This document shows positions 8,540 to 18,108 of a stretch of DNA of 64,000 nt, one piece after another. The DNA is from JAWXCF01 sp034440515 (GTDB lineage: Bacteria > Bacteroidota > Bacteroidia > CAILMK01). Below the pieces are notes generated by a model. That model made no database searches and was not told the origin of the DNA. It saw nothing but the letters and a program-made list of their open reading frames with translations. Where the stretch lies: assembly GCA_034440515.1 (NCBI GenBank), contig JAWXCF010000074.1, forward strand, positions 7,743 through 71,742. Reading direction: 5' to 3'. Numbering within the stretch: position 1 is the first letter of the stretch; each line of letters begins with the position of its first letter. The translations under genes and the position numbers were made by a program.

Positions 8540-9355
8540 ATGTCAAATAATATTTTATCTGGTAAAACAGGTATCATTTTCGGCGCATTAGACGAAAAAT
8601 CAATCGCTTGGAAAGTTGCCCTAAAGGCACACGAAGAAGGTGCAAAGTTTATATTAACCAACACAGCTTTAGCCCTTAGATTAGGTTCATTAAATAAATT
8701 AGCTGAGGAAACCTCTTCTAAAATAGTTCCTGCAGATGTTACAGTCGTAGTAGAACTTGAGAATCTTTTCACAGCTGCAAAAGAAGAGTTTGGTAAAGTA
8801 GATTTTGTATTACATTCTGTTGGAATGTCTATGAATATCAGAAAAAATAATCCTTTTACTGCTCTAAATTATGACTTTATGATGAAAACTTTAGACATAT
8901 CTGCTGTATCACTTCATAAAGTATTGCAAACTGCTTTGAAACTAGATGCTATTGCACAAGGGGGTAGCGTAGTTGCACTTACATATATAGCTGCGCAAAA
9001 AGTATTTCCAGATTATTCTGAGATGAGCCAAGCTAAAGCTTTGTTAGAGAGTATCGTTCGCAGTTTTGGCTACCACTATGGCACTACTAAAGGGGTTAGA
9101 ATAAATTCTGTTAGCCAAAGTCCTACAGTAACTACTGCAGGAAGTGGAGTAAGTGGTTTTGATGCATTTATAGATTATGCTGAGAAAATGAGCCCGCTTG
9201 GTAATGCTACTGCCGAAGATTGCGCAAACTATTGTATTAGTTTATTTAGCGACTACACTAAAATGGTGACTATGCAAAACTTGTATCACGATGGAGGATT
9301 CTCTATGATGGGTGTAAGTGAGCAAGTTATGCAAAAATTTGGAACTCAAGTATAA
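8540..9355 (+). CDS. fabI: Enoyl-[acyl-carrier-protein] reductase (NADH), FabI
   Basis: 271 residues. It is a short-chain dehydrogenase that completes each cycle of type II fatty acid synthesis. The nucleotide loop GALDEKSIAWKVA is of the divergent FabI kind, HSVGMSMNIRKNNP follows the substrate strand, and the catalytic pair is Tyr159-x6-Lys166 (YSEMSQAK) with the upstream Tyr149. FabI is the usual target of triclosan-type inhibitors. The gene ends just before a shared terminator with clpC. Confidence 0.94.
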   Translation: MSNNILSGKTGIIFGALDEKSIAWKVALKAHEEGAKFILTNTALALRLGSLNKLAEETSSKIVPADVTVVVELENLFTAAKEEFGKVDFVLHSVGMSMNIRKNNPFTALNYDFMMKTLDISAVSLHKVLQTALKLDAIAQGGSVVALTYIAAQKVFPDYSEMSQAKALLESIVRSFGYHYGTTKGVRINSVSQSPTVTTAGSGVSGFDAFIDYAEKMSPLGNATAEDCANYCISLFSDYTKMVTMQNLYHDGGFSMMGVSEQVMQKFGTQV

Positions 9356-9378
9356 TTAACTAACTCATAACCATAAAA

Positions 9379-9415
9379 AAAAGCTCACTTAATTAAATTA
9401 GGTGAGCTTTTCTAT
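9379..9415. terminator. Bidirectional intrinsic terminator between fabI and clpC
   Basis: Perfect 10-bp stem AAAAGCTCAC (9379-9388) / GTGAGCTTTT (9402-9411), extendable by four further pairs inward, with T runs on both strands. It lies between convergent genes and serves both. Confidence 0.85.
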
Positions 9416-9432
9416 TTATTAGGAATTCTTAT

Positions 9433-12060
9433 TTATTCCTTTTCATCTACTTCAGAATCTTTATCTTTCTTTCCTTTACTTGATGGCTTATCTTTTGCTG
9501 ACTTTTCATCTTTTTGGTCAGTGGAGTCAGCTTTTGGCTCTACTTTAATTGTGATTACATCTTTTTGGTCTGCATCTTTACCTAAGTCAGCAATTATTCT
9601 ATCGCCTTCTTTAATATCAGACTTTAAGATTTCCTCAGCTATTAGGTCTTCAAGATTTTTTTGAATTACCCTTCTTAATGGTCTCGCACCATAATTAGGA
9701 TCATACCCCTTTTTAGCTAGCCATAGTTTTGCTTCATTGGTTACAGACAACTCGTATTTAATTTGTCTAATTCTAGAGTAAAGAGACTCTAATTGTATAT
9801 CAATTATTTTCTCGATATCAGGCTCAGAAAGTGAGTTAAATATAATTAGATCATCAATCCTATTTAAAAACTCTGGGCTAAATGTACGTTTCAATGCACC
9901 CTCTATTACAGTTTTGGTGTATTCATCAGCGCCTTTTTCTTTGTTGTCTGTAGTATAACCTACTCCTTTTCCAAAGTCTTTTAGCTGACGACTACCTATA
10001 TTGGAGGTCATTATGATGACCGTATTTCTAAAGTCAACCTTTCTGCCCAATGAATCTGTTAAAAACCCTTCATCTAATACTTGTAGTAATAAATTGTACA
10101 CATCTGGGTGAGCTTTCTCTATTTCATCAAGTAAGATGATACAATATGGCTTACGTCTTACCTTTTCAGTTAATTGTCCACCTTCTTCATATCCAATATA
10201 TCCTGGAGGGGCACCAACCAATCTACTTATGGCAAACTTCTCCATATATTCACTCATATCGATACGGATTAGAGCGTCATTATTATCAAATAGATATTTG
10301 GCCAATACTTTAGCTAATTCTGTCTTACCTACACCAGTTGGACCTAAGAAAATAAATGAACCTATCGGTCTATTCGGATCTTTTAGACCAGCACGAGTTC
10401 TTTGTATTGACTTGGTTAATTTCCTAATGGCATCATTCTGACCTACTACAGAGCCTTCAAGTTCTTGCTCCATATTCAATAGTCTAAGCCCTTCACTTTG
10501 TGCTATACGTTTGGTAGGTATGCCAGTCATCATACTGATAACCTCTGCAATATCTTCCTCATTTACAGTGTAGCGTTGTTTCTTGGACTCTTCTTCCCAC
10601 TCTCTTTTTGCAGTTTCTAATTGCTCTATTTGTTGTTTTTCTCTATCACGAAGTTTTGCTGCCTCTTCATAATGTTGACTTTTAACAACCTTATTTTTCT
10701 CTAGTTTTATATCTTCAATCTGCTTTTCAAGCTCCAATATATTTTCTGGTACGTGAATGTTGGTAATGTGAACACGCGCTCCTGCTTCATCTAATACATC
10801 TATGGCTTTGTCTGGTAAAAAACGTTCAGTAATATACCGCTCACTCATATTTACACAAGCCACAATTGCTTCATCAGTGTAATCAACTCCGTGGTGACTT
10901 TCGTATTTCTCCTTAATGTTGTGTAATATCTCAACCGTTTCACTATTAGAAGCAGGGTTAATCATTACTTGTTGGAATCTACGCTCTAGTGCACCATCTT
11001 TCTCTATATATTGACGATATTCATCTAAAGTTGTTGCGCCGATACATTGTATATCACCTCTTGCCAATGCAGGCTTAAACATATTGCTAGCATCTAAACT
11101 ACCACTTGCACCACCAGCACCTATAATTGTGTGAATTTCATCGATAAACAAGATTACATCTTTATTTTTCTCAAGCTCATTCATCACAGCCTTCATTCTC
11201 TCTTCGAACTGACCGCGATACTTAGTACCAGCAACCAGTGAGGCTAAATCAAGAGTAATTATTCTTTTGTTAAACAACACCCTGCTTACTTTTCTTTGGG
11301 TAATTCTTAGTGCTAATCCTTCAGCAATTGCTGTTTTACCTACACCAGGCTCACCTATTAGTATTGGGTTATTCTTTTTACGGCGACTTAATATCTGAGA
11401 GACGCGCTCTATCTCTTGCTCTCTACCTACTATTGGGTCTAATTTACCGTCCTCTGCAGCGCGGGTTAAATCTCTTCCAAAGGTATCAAGAACTGGGGTT
11501 TTGCTTTTTACATCGCCTTTCCTACCTGAGCCTACGTTACCAGAAAATCCGCCCCTATCTTGCTCTCTTCCGAAGTCATCGTCTCCAGAATCAGCAGGGA
11601 ATTCGCCCCTAGGTCCGTAATAATTATCTTCCAAATGTTCTTTAAAGCCATCATAAGTAACTGAAAATTGGTGGAGCAATTGTGCTGCAACATTTTCCTC
11701 ATCACGTAGTACACTTAGCAGTAAATGCTCGGTCCCAATTATTTCGCTTTTAAAAATTTTAGCCTCAAGATAAGTTACTTTTAAAACTTTTTCGGCTTGT
11801 TTAGTAAGTGGTATGTTCCCTGTAATATCTTTATGAGAGGCCGTATTTTTTATGGCATCTTCTACAGCTTTTTTCAGTCTAGACAAGTCAACATCCATAT
11901 TAGATAAGGTTTTGATTGCCTTGCCATCGCCTTCACGAATCAAACCCAGTAACAGATGCTCTGCTCCAATATAATCGTGGCCTAAACGGATGGCTTCCTC
12001 TCGGCTATAGCTTATTACATCACGTACTCTGGGTGAAAATTTAGCTTCCATTGAACTCAA
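9433..12060 (-). CDS. clpC: ClpC-type AAA+ chaperone ATPase
   Basis: 875 residues. The order is double Clp_N repeat (1-145), a Gly/Asp-rich linker (150-190), first AAA module with Walker A GEPGVGKT (K242), a middle domain with a UVR motif (EEAAKLRDREKQQ), and second AAA module with GPTGVGKTELA and Walker B LLDEIEKAHPD. A C-terminal tail of about 35 residues is almost only Lys, Asp, Glu and Ser. ClpC unfolds substrates for ClpP. The tail is longer than in the Bacillus protein and may be lineage-specific. It is transcribed alone from the 319-bp region shared with dnaB. Confidence 0.95.
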   Translation of the reverse strand: MSSMEAKFSPRVRDVISYSREEAIRLGHDYIGAEHLLLGLIREGDGKAIKTLSNMDVDLSRLKKAVEDAIKNTASHKDITGNIPLTKQAEKVLKVTYLEAKIFKSEIIGTEHLLLSVLRDEENVAAQLLHQFSVTYDGFKEHLEDNYYGPRGEFPADSGDDDFGREQDRGGFSGNVGSGRKGDVKSKTPVLDTFGRDLTRAAEDGKLDPIVGREQEIERVSQILSRRKKNNPILIGEPGVGKTAIAEGLALRITQRKVSRVLFNKRIITLDLASLVAGTKYRGQFEERMKAVMNELEKNKDVILFIDEIHTIIGAGGASGSLDASNMFKPALARGDIQCIGATTLDEYRQYIEKDGALERRFQQVMINPASNSETVEILHNIKEKYESHHGVDYTDEAIVACVNMSERYITERFLPDKAIDVLDEAGARVHITNIHVPENILELEKQIEDIKLEKNKVVKSQHYEEAAKLRDREKQQIEQLETAKREWEEESKKQRYTVNEEDIAEVISMMTGIPTKRIAQSEGLRLLNMEQELEGSVVGQNDAIRKLTKSIQRTRAGLKDPNRPIGSFIFLGPTGVGKTELAKVLAKYLFDNNDALIRIDMSEYMEKFAISRLVGAPPGYIGYEEGGQLTEKVRRKPYCIILLDEIEKAHPDVYNLLLQVLDEGFLTDSLGRKVDFRNTVIIMTSNIGSRQLKDFGKGVGYTTDNKEKGADEYTKTVIEGALKRTFSPEFLNRIDDLIIFNSLSEPDIEKIIDIQLESLYSRIRQIKYELSVTNEAKLWLAKKGYDPNYGARPLRRVIQKNLEDLIAEEILKSDIKEGDRIIADLGKDADQKDVITIKVEPKADSTDQKDEKSAKDKPSSKGKKDKDSEVDEKE

Positions 12061-12379
12061 AATTCTTCCTTTTTATTGTTTATAAATGAGATACAAGTTA
12101 GGTATTACCCTACCATCAACAACCACATAAACTAGATAATAGTTTTATTGGCATTCTTGACAATCAAAGTTAATCTACTTATACAACTAATGCTAATTGC
12201 AAAAGGTGTTCCCAATATTAAGTATTTATTTTAGCTGTCAACCTATTACTTCTTCTATTTTTTTCAGACAAAATCGGTTTAATTTTTATTTATGCACAAA
12301 TTATCTACCCCTCATTATGGCTTTGGAATGCAATATATCTTTGCTATCCTTAAAAAATTTATGAATACGAATACACCAA
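12061..12379. promoter_or_regulatory. 319-bp divergent intergenic region clpC/dnaB
   Basis: It holds two full -7 matches: CAAAGTTA at 12165-12172 (TAACTTTG on the minus strand, for clpC, leader about 95 bases) and TATCTTTG at 12336-12343 on the plus strand (for dnaB, leader about 30 bases). Clear -33 TTG elements at the usual spacing are not seen. No chaperone-type (CIRCE) inverted repeat and no convincing small gene were found. Confidence 0.5.
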
Positions 12380-13927
12380 ATGGAAAATCAAAAAGACAAT
12401 ACTTGGAAGCCTAAAACTTTCGCAAAAACTAAATTTCAGACTGGAGACGTATCTCATTTACCTGGTAAAATGCCCCCACAAGCTCTAGAAATAGAAGAAG
12501 CTGTTCTTGGGGCATTAATGCTTGATAATCAAGCTGTAGGTGACGTTTTAGACATACTTATACCAGAAAGTTTTTATAAGAAAGAGCACGAATTAATATT
12601 TAAAGTAATTAGAGATCTTTTCACCAATTCTCAACCTATTGATATGTTAACGGTCGTGGCAGAATTGAGGAAACAAGACCTGTTAAACGCTGTAGGAGGA
12701 CCAATAATAATTACTAATCTGACATCACGTGTCAGTTCGTCAGCGCACATAGAATATCACGCCAGATTGGTATCACAGATGTACACAAAGCGTCAATTAA
12801 TATCGTTTGCTAGGTTAATAAATGATGCTGCTTTTGATGAAACCAACGATGTTTTTGACCTACTTGACAAAGCAGAACAAAGTTTATTTGATATAACAGA
12901 GTCTAACCTAAAGAGCAACACTGAGAAAATATCTGAACTATTAGCTCAAGCTACCCAGCAATTAGAAGAATTAAGAAAGAATGAAGGTAAGCTAAGTGGA
13001 GTACCTAGTGGGTTTACTGACCTAGATAGATTGACAGGTGGATTTCAAAACTCTGATTTAATAATAATGGCAGCTAGACCTGGTATGGGTAAGACTGCCT
13101 TTGTAATGAGTTTAGCAAGAAATGCTGCTGTTGACTTTGACAAACCTGTTGCCGTATTTAGTCTAGAAATGTCGTCCGTGCAATTGGTAATGAGGTTGAT
13201 AAGTAGCGAGTCAGAAATTGAAGGTGATTCTTTACGCAAAGGAAATTTAGTTGACTATCAATGGACACAATTGCATAAACGTACTGAGAAATTAAGTCGA
13301 GCGCCAATATTTATAGATGATACCCCGGCCTTATCTACTTTTGATTTGCGTGCAAAATGTAGAAGGTTGAAGGCAAATAATAATATATCTATGGTAATTA
13401 TAGACTATTTGCAGCTGATGAGCGGGGGTAAAGAGGGAAATAGGGAGCAACAAATCAGTGCCATAAGCAGGTCTCTTAAGGCTTTAGCTAAGGAATTGCA
13501 AATACCAGTTATTGCTCTTTCCCAGTTAAGCCGTCAAGTAGAAATGAGATCTGCAACTAGTAAAAGACCAATGTTAAGCGATCTAAGGGAATCTGGGTCT
13601 ATAGAGCAAGATGCCGACCAAGTAATGTTTATATATAGACCTGAATACTATGGCCTAGATGTAGATGAAAACAATCAATCTACAGAGGGATTAGCTGAAA
13701 TTATTATTGCAAAAAATAGGCACGGATCTACTCAAACAGTGAATCTGTATTACGAAAAAAAGTTTGCAAGGTTTCAAAACTCAGATAGCAATGGATTCTA
13801 TGCGGCAGCTGGCTCTTCTAGCCATCAATTAGAAGACAATAATTCAGGATTTAAGGCTGCTATAACAAGAAAAAGCAGAATGAACGATGAAAATGATGTT
13901 TCAGCTAGCGATTCAGCCCCATTTTAA
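12380..13927 (+). CDS. dnaB: Replicative DNA helicase DnaB
   Basis: 515 residues. The N-terminal primase-interacting domain (about 30-135) starts MPPQALEIEEAVLGALM. The RecA-like motor follows, with Walker A ARPGMGKT (K238), VFSLEMSS, Walker B MVIIDYLQLM and the arginine-bearing end IIAKNRHGSTQTVNLYY. The C-terminal 50 residues are low-complexity and Ser/Asn-rich. It is the hexameric fork helicase. No intein is present, although dnaB is a frequent intein site. Confidence 0.95.
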   Translation: MENQKDNTWKPKTFAKTKFQTGDVSHLPGKMPPQALEIEEAVLGALMLDNQAVGDVLDILIPESFYKKEHELIFKVIRDLFTNSQPIDMLTVVAELRKQDLLNAVGGPIIITNLTSRVSSSAHIEYHARLVSQMYTKRQLISFARLINDAAFDETNDVFDLLDKAEQSLFDITESNLKSNTEKISELLAQATQQLEELRKNEGKLSGVPSGFTDLDRLTGGFQNSDLIIMAARPGMGKTAFVMSLARNAAVDFDKPVAVFSLEMSSVQLVMRLISSESEIEGDSLRKGNLVDYQWTQLHKRTEKLSRAPIFIDDTPALSTFDLRAKCRRLKANNNISMVIIDYLQLMSGGKEGNREQQISAISRSLKALAKELQIPVIALSQLSRQVEMRSATSKRPMLSDLRESGSIEQDADQVMFIYRPEYYGLDVDENNQSTEGLAEIIIAKNRHGSTQTVNLYYEKKFARFQNSDSNGFYAAAGSSSHQLEDNNSGFKAAITRKSRMNDENDVSASDSAPF

Positions 13928-13935
13928 AATTCCAC

Positions 13936-14262
13936 CTAGTCATCTGACCACATATCAATCAATGTTTGCAATTCGCCAGCAGTCTTCATATTTTTTTGGG
14001 CTAAGGCGAGTTGCTTTCCTTCTTTCGCTATTTGTATTGCTTTATAAAACGCATCGTGCTTTGTTAACAATTCAGCTAGAATATAATAAGCTGGTAAATA
14101 CTTTGGGTGATTAATTACTAATTTATCTAACATATTGATAGCAGAAATATCATCATTTACAGAACGGTATTCTAATGCTAAAGCATACAATGAGAACTCA
14201 TCATTCGGCTCATTTTCAAGAATTTTTAATAAAGCGTTAATTCTATTCGTAGGCTGGTTCAA
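13936..14262 (-). CDS. Small TPR-repeat protein
   Basis: 108 residues from a TTG start (no ATG is available; a stop lies ten codons upstream). Two to three tetratricopeptide helices are visible (DEFSLYALALEYRSVNDD, LPAYYILAELLTKHDAF, IAKEGKQLALAQ). There is no signal peptide, so it is cytoplasmic, probably as a protein-binding scaffold. It converges with dnaB (8-base gap) and diverges from etfB. Partner unknown. Confidence 0.7.
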   Translation of the reverse strand: MNQPTNRINALLKILENEPNDEFSLYALALEYRSVNDDISAINMLDKLVINHPKYLPAYYILAELLTKHDAFYKAIQIAKEGKQLALAQKNMKTAGELQTLIDMWSDD

Positions 14263-14269
14263 ATTTTTA

Positions 14270-14277
14270 TATTTTTG
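14270..14277 (+). promoter_or_regulatory. -7 promoter element of etfBA
   Basis: TATTTTTG matches TAnnTTTG and predicts a leader of about 18-20 bases before the etfB ATG at 14302. It overlaps the 5' region of the divergent TPR gene. Confidence 0.5.
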
Positions 14278-14301
14278 CGTAAATAATAACTATAATAAAG
14301 A

Positions 14302-15042
14302 ATGAAAATTCTTTTGTGTGCCAGTGTCACACCAGACACTACAGCAAAAATAAATTTTACTGCAGATAAAAAATCATTGGAGCAGGCCAATGTAACTTTC
14401 ATACTTAATCCCTATGATGATCACGCGCTTGCTAGTGCTATGAACATTAAGGAAGCCAACAACGCATACCTTACGGTAGTTCACGTTGGTGATAAATCAG
14501 CTGAACCTATTTTAAGAAAGGTATTGGCTGTGGGTGCAGATGAAGCTATTCTGATAAATGCTACTCCCTATAATGCGCAGTATGTAGCACAACTAATAGC
14601 CGAAATAGTCAAACAAAATCAATATGATTTAATCATAACTGGTCGTGAATCTATTGACTTTAATGGCGCTGAGCTTTGTGATTTATTAGCTGAGTATGTT
14701 GGCATTCCTAGCATTGCCTATGTGTCTCACATTGATATCACACCTGATACAATAAAGCTTAAAAGGTTTATAGACGGTGGGGAGCAAAATTTAGAATTGG
14801 CCAATACCCCTATAGTTATATCTGCTACCAAAGAACTGGCTGAGCCTAAAATTCCGAATATGAGGGGAATAATGTCTGCTAAATCTAAACCATTAACAGT
14901 TCTTGAACCTACTAATCTTATCAATATGGTTGAACTGGTAGAATTTGAAGCACCAATCGCAAAAAGTGGTGTCAAACTAATTGAAGCTGAAAATGCTGGT
15001 CAATTAATAGACATTTTGCATAATGACATTAAAATCATTTAA
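14302..15042 (+). CDS. etfB: Electron transfer flavoprotein beta subunit
   Basis: 246 residues of the ETF beta fold: start MKILLCASVTPDTTAKI, FILNPYDDHALASAMN, the ADEAILIN nucleotide strand, and the family segment TGRESIDFNGAE. With EtfA it carries electrons from acyl-CoA dehydrogenases to the quinone pool. It is followed by etfA after 17 bases. The glutaryl-CoA-dehydrogenase-like enzyme at 40.75 kb is a likely electron donor. Confidence 0.93.
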   Translation: MKILLCASVTPDTTAKINFTADKKSLEQANVTFILNPYDDHALASAMNIKEANNAYLTVVHVGDKSAEPILRKVLAVGADEAILINATPYNAQYVAQLIAEIVKQNQYDLIITGRESIDFNGAELCDLLAEYVGIPSIAYVSHIDITPDTIKLKRFIDGGEQNLELANTPIVISATKELAEPKIPNMRGIMSAKSKPLTVLEPTNLINMVELVEFEAPIAKSGVKLIEAENAGQLIDILHNDIKII

Positions 15043-15059
15043 CAACAAAAAATTTAATT

Positions 15060-16034
15060 ATGTCAGTATTAGTTTACGCTGAAAGTATAGATGGTACTTT
15101 CCATAAACCAGCTTTTGAAGCACTTACTTATGGGTTTGATTTAGCTAAAAAGCTTGGATTACCTTTACACGTGGTCAGCATATCAAATGTTGCCATCTCA
15201 AATATAGATGAATTAGGTAAATATGGAGCTACTCACTTCATAACCATAGTAGAACCTAAGTTACTTAATTTTTACAGTGGTTCATTTGCAACAGCATTAT
15301 CAGCGGCTGTAAATCAGGTTAATGCGACAATTGTTATTTTATCTGCATCATTTGCCGGTAAATCTATTGCACCTAGGCTAGCAGCCAGATGGGGTGCATC
15401 AGTAGTAAATAATGTGTCTGGATTGCCAAACACAGAGGACGGATTCGTAGTAAAGAAATCAATTTATTCAGGCAAGGGTTTTGGATACTTTAACATCTTG
15501 GCTCCTAATAAAGTTATTAGCATCGGTATAAATTCTTACCACGTTACTGAACGCCAGGCAAATTTGACAACAGACGTGCTTAATGTTGAATTTTCAGCTC
15601 AAGATTTCCCGCTTACTGTCACTGAAACAGAAAGACAAAAAGGAAAAATAAACTTAACTGAGGCTGAACGTGTCGTATCTGCAGGTAGAGGTATGAAAGG
15701 TGCAGAAAACTGGGGAATGGTTGAGGAATTGGCAGATCTATTAAATGCAGCAACTGCTTGTAGTAAACCTGTTAGCGATGTAGGTTGGCGTCCTCATTCT
15801 GAACACGTAGGCCAAACTGGTATCACCATTGCACCTAATCTTTATATTGCCATTGGAATCAGTGGTGCAATACAGCATTTAGCAGGGGTAAGCAACAGTA
15901 AGGTGATTGTAGTAATAAATAAAGACAAGGATGCTCCATTTTTCAAAGCAGCAGATTATGGTATTGTAGGTGACGCATTTGATGTATTACCTAAGTTAAT
16001 AGAAGCTGCAAAAAAAGTGAAAGCAAATAGCTAA
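15060..16034 (+). CDS. etfA: Electron transfer flavoprotein alpha subunit
   Basis: 324 residues. The C-terminal FAD domain is textbook: VSAGRGMKG, SDVGWRPHSEHVGQTG, LYIAIGISGAIQHL, and NKDKDAPFFKAADYGIVGD. The N-terminal domain pairs with EtfB. Its stop shares one base with the start of the next gene (TAATG), so that gene is translationally coupled. Confidence 0.95.
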   Translation: MSVLVYAESIDGTFHKPAFEALTYGFDLAKKLGLPLHVVSISNVAISNIDELGKYGATHFITIVEPKLLNFYSGSFATALSAAVNQVNATIVILSASFAGKSIAPRLAARWGASVVNNVSGLPNTEDGFVVKKSIYSGKGFGYFNILAPNKVISIGINSYHVTERQANLTTDVLNVEFSAQDFPLTVTETERQKGKINLTEAERVVSAGRGMKGAENWGMVEELADLLNAATACSKPVSDVGWRPHSEHVGQTGITIAPNLYIAIGISGAIQHLAGVSNSKVIVVINKDKDAPFFKAADYGIVGDAFDVLPKLIEAAKKVKANS

Positions 16035-16648
16035 TGGCATCTGAAGACAATAAGATAGAACTCCAAATATTGGGGATTTCATCAGGGCAAATTGCCACAT
16101 CATATACTTTAATATTAGAGGAAGTAGATGGCGATAGAAAACTACCTATTATCATTGGTGTATTTGAGGCTCAAGCTATTGCTATAGAAATTGAGAAGAT
16201 AATACCAACCAGACCAATGACGCACGATTTGATTAAAAACCTCTCAGATTCGTTTAACATCACAATTAGAGAGGCAATAATTCACAAATTAGAAGAAGGA
16301 ATATTCTTCGCCTATTTAATTTGCAATAATGGTACATCAGAAGAAGTAATAGACGCTAGAACCAGCGACGCTATTGCATTGGCTGTCAGGTTTAAGTGCC
16401 CAATTTATACCTACGAAAGTATAATGAACGAAGCTGGAATAACTTTAAATGAGGAGGATCAGCCTGAACCAGTTGCTAATAAAGAAAATACACCATCACC
16501 AAAGTCTAATAGGGAAAAGTCCCAAACTGATTATACTAGTATGGATAAATCAGAACTGGATCGACTATTGGAGATAGCAATTGAAGATGAAAACTATATA
16601 GTTGCTGCCAAGCTAAGAGACGAATTAACTAAAAGAGGCTTTAACTAA
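16034..16648 (+). CDS. Bifunctional nuclease (BFN/DUF151) family protein with C-terminal UVR motif
   Basis: 204 residues. Residues 1-135 form the BFN/DUF151 domain (LQILGISSGQIATSYTLIL, LPIIIGVFEAQAIAIEIE, DARTSDAIALAVRFKCPIY). After a Pro/Ser/Lys linker comes a UVR motif (LDRLLEIAIEDENYIVAAKLRDELTK). Domain relatives have reported DNase/RNase activity in plants; the bacterial role is unclear. The UVR motif occurs in UvrB, UvrC and Clp proteins as a protein-contact helix. Its 3' end overlaps the convergent HsdR_N gene by 8 bases. Confidence 0.85.
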   Translation: MASEDNKIELQILGISSGQIATSYTLILEEVDGDRKLPIIIGVFEAQAIAIEIEKIIPTRPMTHDLIKNLSDSFNITIREAIIHKLEEGIFFAYLICNNGTSEEVIDARTSDAIALAVRFKCPIYTYESIMNEAGITLNEEDQPEPVANKENTPSPKSNREKSQTDYTSMDKSELDRLLEIAIEDENYIVAAKLRDELTKRGFN

Positions 16649-17084
16649 AGTTAGGAATATCTAACAACTGAGTGTATAGCCTTTCATTTAGATGAGCATA
16701 AACTATGGTAACTCCATTAGTCAGCATCATATAGTCAGCTCTATACTTATGCGCATACTGAGTTGCTTGTATTTGTGTTTGATTATTTATTTCAATAGTC
16801 GGACTTTTGCACTCTACAACTAGCCAAACTCCACCCAATTTATTATAGATTCTTATATCAGTTCGCTGTTTATTCAGTTTATTTCCAGAAGATTCTATAT
16901 TAATGTATGAAGCAGGAACCTTCTTTATTTCCATTAAGAAGTGAATGACGTGTTGCCTTACAAATTCCTCAGGTGTTAACTTTACCCATATTTTTCGTAT
17001 TACATCATATATTAATTTCGTTTCACCAGTGGATCTCAATTTCATTTCAAATTCAGGAAAACATAATTTCATATTAAAAACCAT
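16641..17084 (-). CDS. Stand-alone HsdR_N-like PD-(D/E)XK protein
   Basis: 147 residues matching the N-terminal endonuclease-fold domain of type I restriction R subunits (HSDR_N). The site residues are D76 (QRTDIRIYN), E91 and K93 in VVECKSP, and a following QIQATQY helix. There is no helicase domain and there are no hsdM or hsdS genes nearby, so it is not a restriction system by itself. It is a widely conserved single-domain protein in Bacteroidota, commonly next to holA. Only 5 bases separate the two start codons. Nuclease activity is plausible but unproven. Confidence 0.8.
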   Translation of the reverse strand: MVFNMKLCFPEFEMKLRSTGETKLIYDVIRKIWVKLTPEEFVRQHVIHFLMEIKKVPASYINIESSGNKLNKQRTDIRIYNKLGGVWLVVECKSPTIEINNQTQIQATQYAHKYRADYMMLTNGVTIVYAHLNERLYTQLLDIPNFS

Positions 17085-17089
17085 CTAAA

Positions 17090-18097
17090 ATGGCAAGCCA
17101 ATCATTTGAGCAAATTATAAAGTCGCTACAACAAAGAAAATACGAATCAGTCTATTTTCTGCACGGTACAGAATCTTATTTTATTGATGCCATATCTGAC
17201 TTTATAGAAACTAATGTACTATCAGATGCAGAGAAAGGTTTTAACCAAGCAGTGTATTATGGTAAAGACATAAGCGATATGGATCTATACAATGCTTGCA
17301 CGCGATACCCAATGATGAGCGAGCGGCAAGTAATAATAGTTAAAGAGGCGCAAAACTTTAAGGGATTCGATAAACTAGAAAAGTACTTTAGTCACCCAGT
17401 CACCAGCACCCTTTTGGTAATTGCTCACAAACAAAAAAGTCTGGACAAAAGGTTGAAAACCTATAAAGTTATTGAGAAAAATGCAGTAATGTTTGAGTCT
17501 AAAGCATTGCCAGAGGCAAAGTTGAATGACTTTGTAAAGATGCAAGCTGAAATAAATAAAGTAGTAATTCAAGCGGAGGCAACTAATTCCCTAATAGAAT
17601 TTGTTGGCGACCAATTAGATACTTTGGCAAATGCTGTAACAAGATTAAGTTCTGGGTTATTAGAAGGCAATAATGTAATTAATAAACAAATGATTATTGA
17701 TAACATCAGCAAAACAAGAGACTATACCTTATTTGACTTAAATAGAGCATTATCTAGTAGAAATCATAACCAGATTGCAAATCTATCTAATTACTTTTCT
17801 ATTAACCATAAGGAGTTTCCTATGCCCTATATAGTAGGTACAATGTATTCTTTTTTCTCAAAAGCTTTAGCATTACATTTAAGTAAAAGCACCAGCGATG
17901 ACACCTTTAAACAGTTGGGCATTAACCCTTGGGGCAAAAATGAATACCTAAATGCCATTAAAAACTATGGACACAAACTTATTAACATTATGCAATTAAT
18001 CCAAGAATACGATCTTCGATTTAAAGGTGTAAATGATGCCGGCACAGAAGATTCAGAATTAACTAGAGAGTTAATCTATAGAATTCAGTATCTGTAG
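17090..18097 (+). CDS. holA: DNA polymerase III delta subunit
   Basis: 335 residues. It opens SFEQIIKSLQQRKYESVYFLHGTE, with YFIDAISDFIE and the region ALSSRNHNQIANLS typical of the clamp-loader delta subunit. It opens the sliding clamp during loading. Like other delta subunits it lacks a functional Walker A. It converges with the PhaJ-like gene (11-base gap), and no terminator is visible between them. Confidence 0.88.
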   Translation: MASQSFEQIIKSLQQRKYESVYFLHGTESYFIDAISDFIETNVLSDAEKGFNQAVYYGKDISDMDLYNACTRYPMMSERQVIIVKEAQNFKGFDKLEKYFSHPVTSTLLVIAHKQKSLDKRLKTYKVIEKNAVMFESKALPEAKLNDFVKMQAEINKVVIQAEATNSLIEFVGDQLDTLANAVTRLSSGLLEGNNVINKQMIIDNISKTRDYTLFDLNRALSSRNHNQIANLSNYFSINHKEFPMPYIVGTMYSFFSKALALHLSKSTSDDTFKQLGINPWGKNEYLNAIKNYGHKLINIMQLIQEYDLRFKGVNDAGTEDSELTRELIYRIQYL

Positions 18098-18108
18098 TTT
18101 ATTGCTAA

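Noticed and set aside
12292..12414. A 40-codon frame starting MHKLSTPHYG in front of and overlapping dnaB
   Set aside because: It contains the dnaB -7 element, overlaps the dnaB start in another frame and has no signal or motif.
16641..17084. A type I restriction-modification system
   Set aside because: Only the N-terminal nuclease-like domain is present; there are no helicase, methylase or specificity genes nearby.
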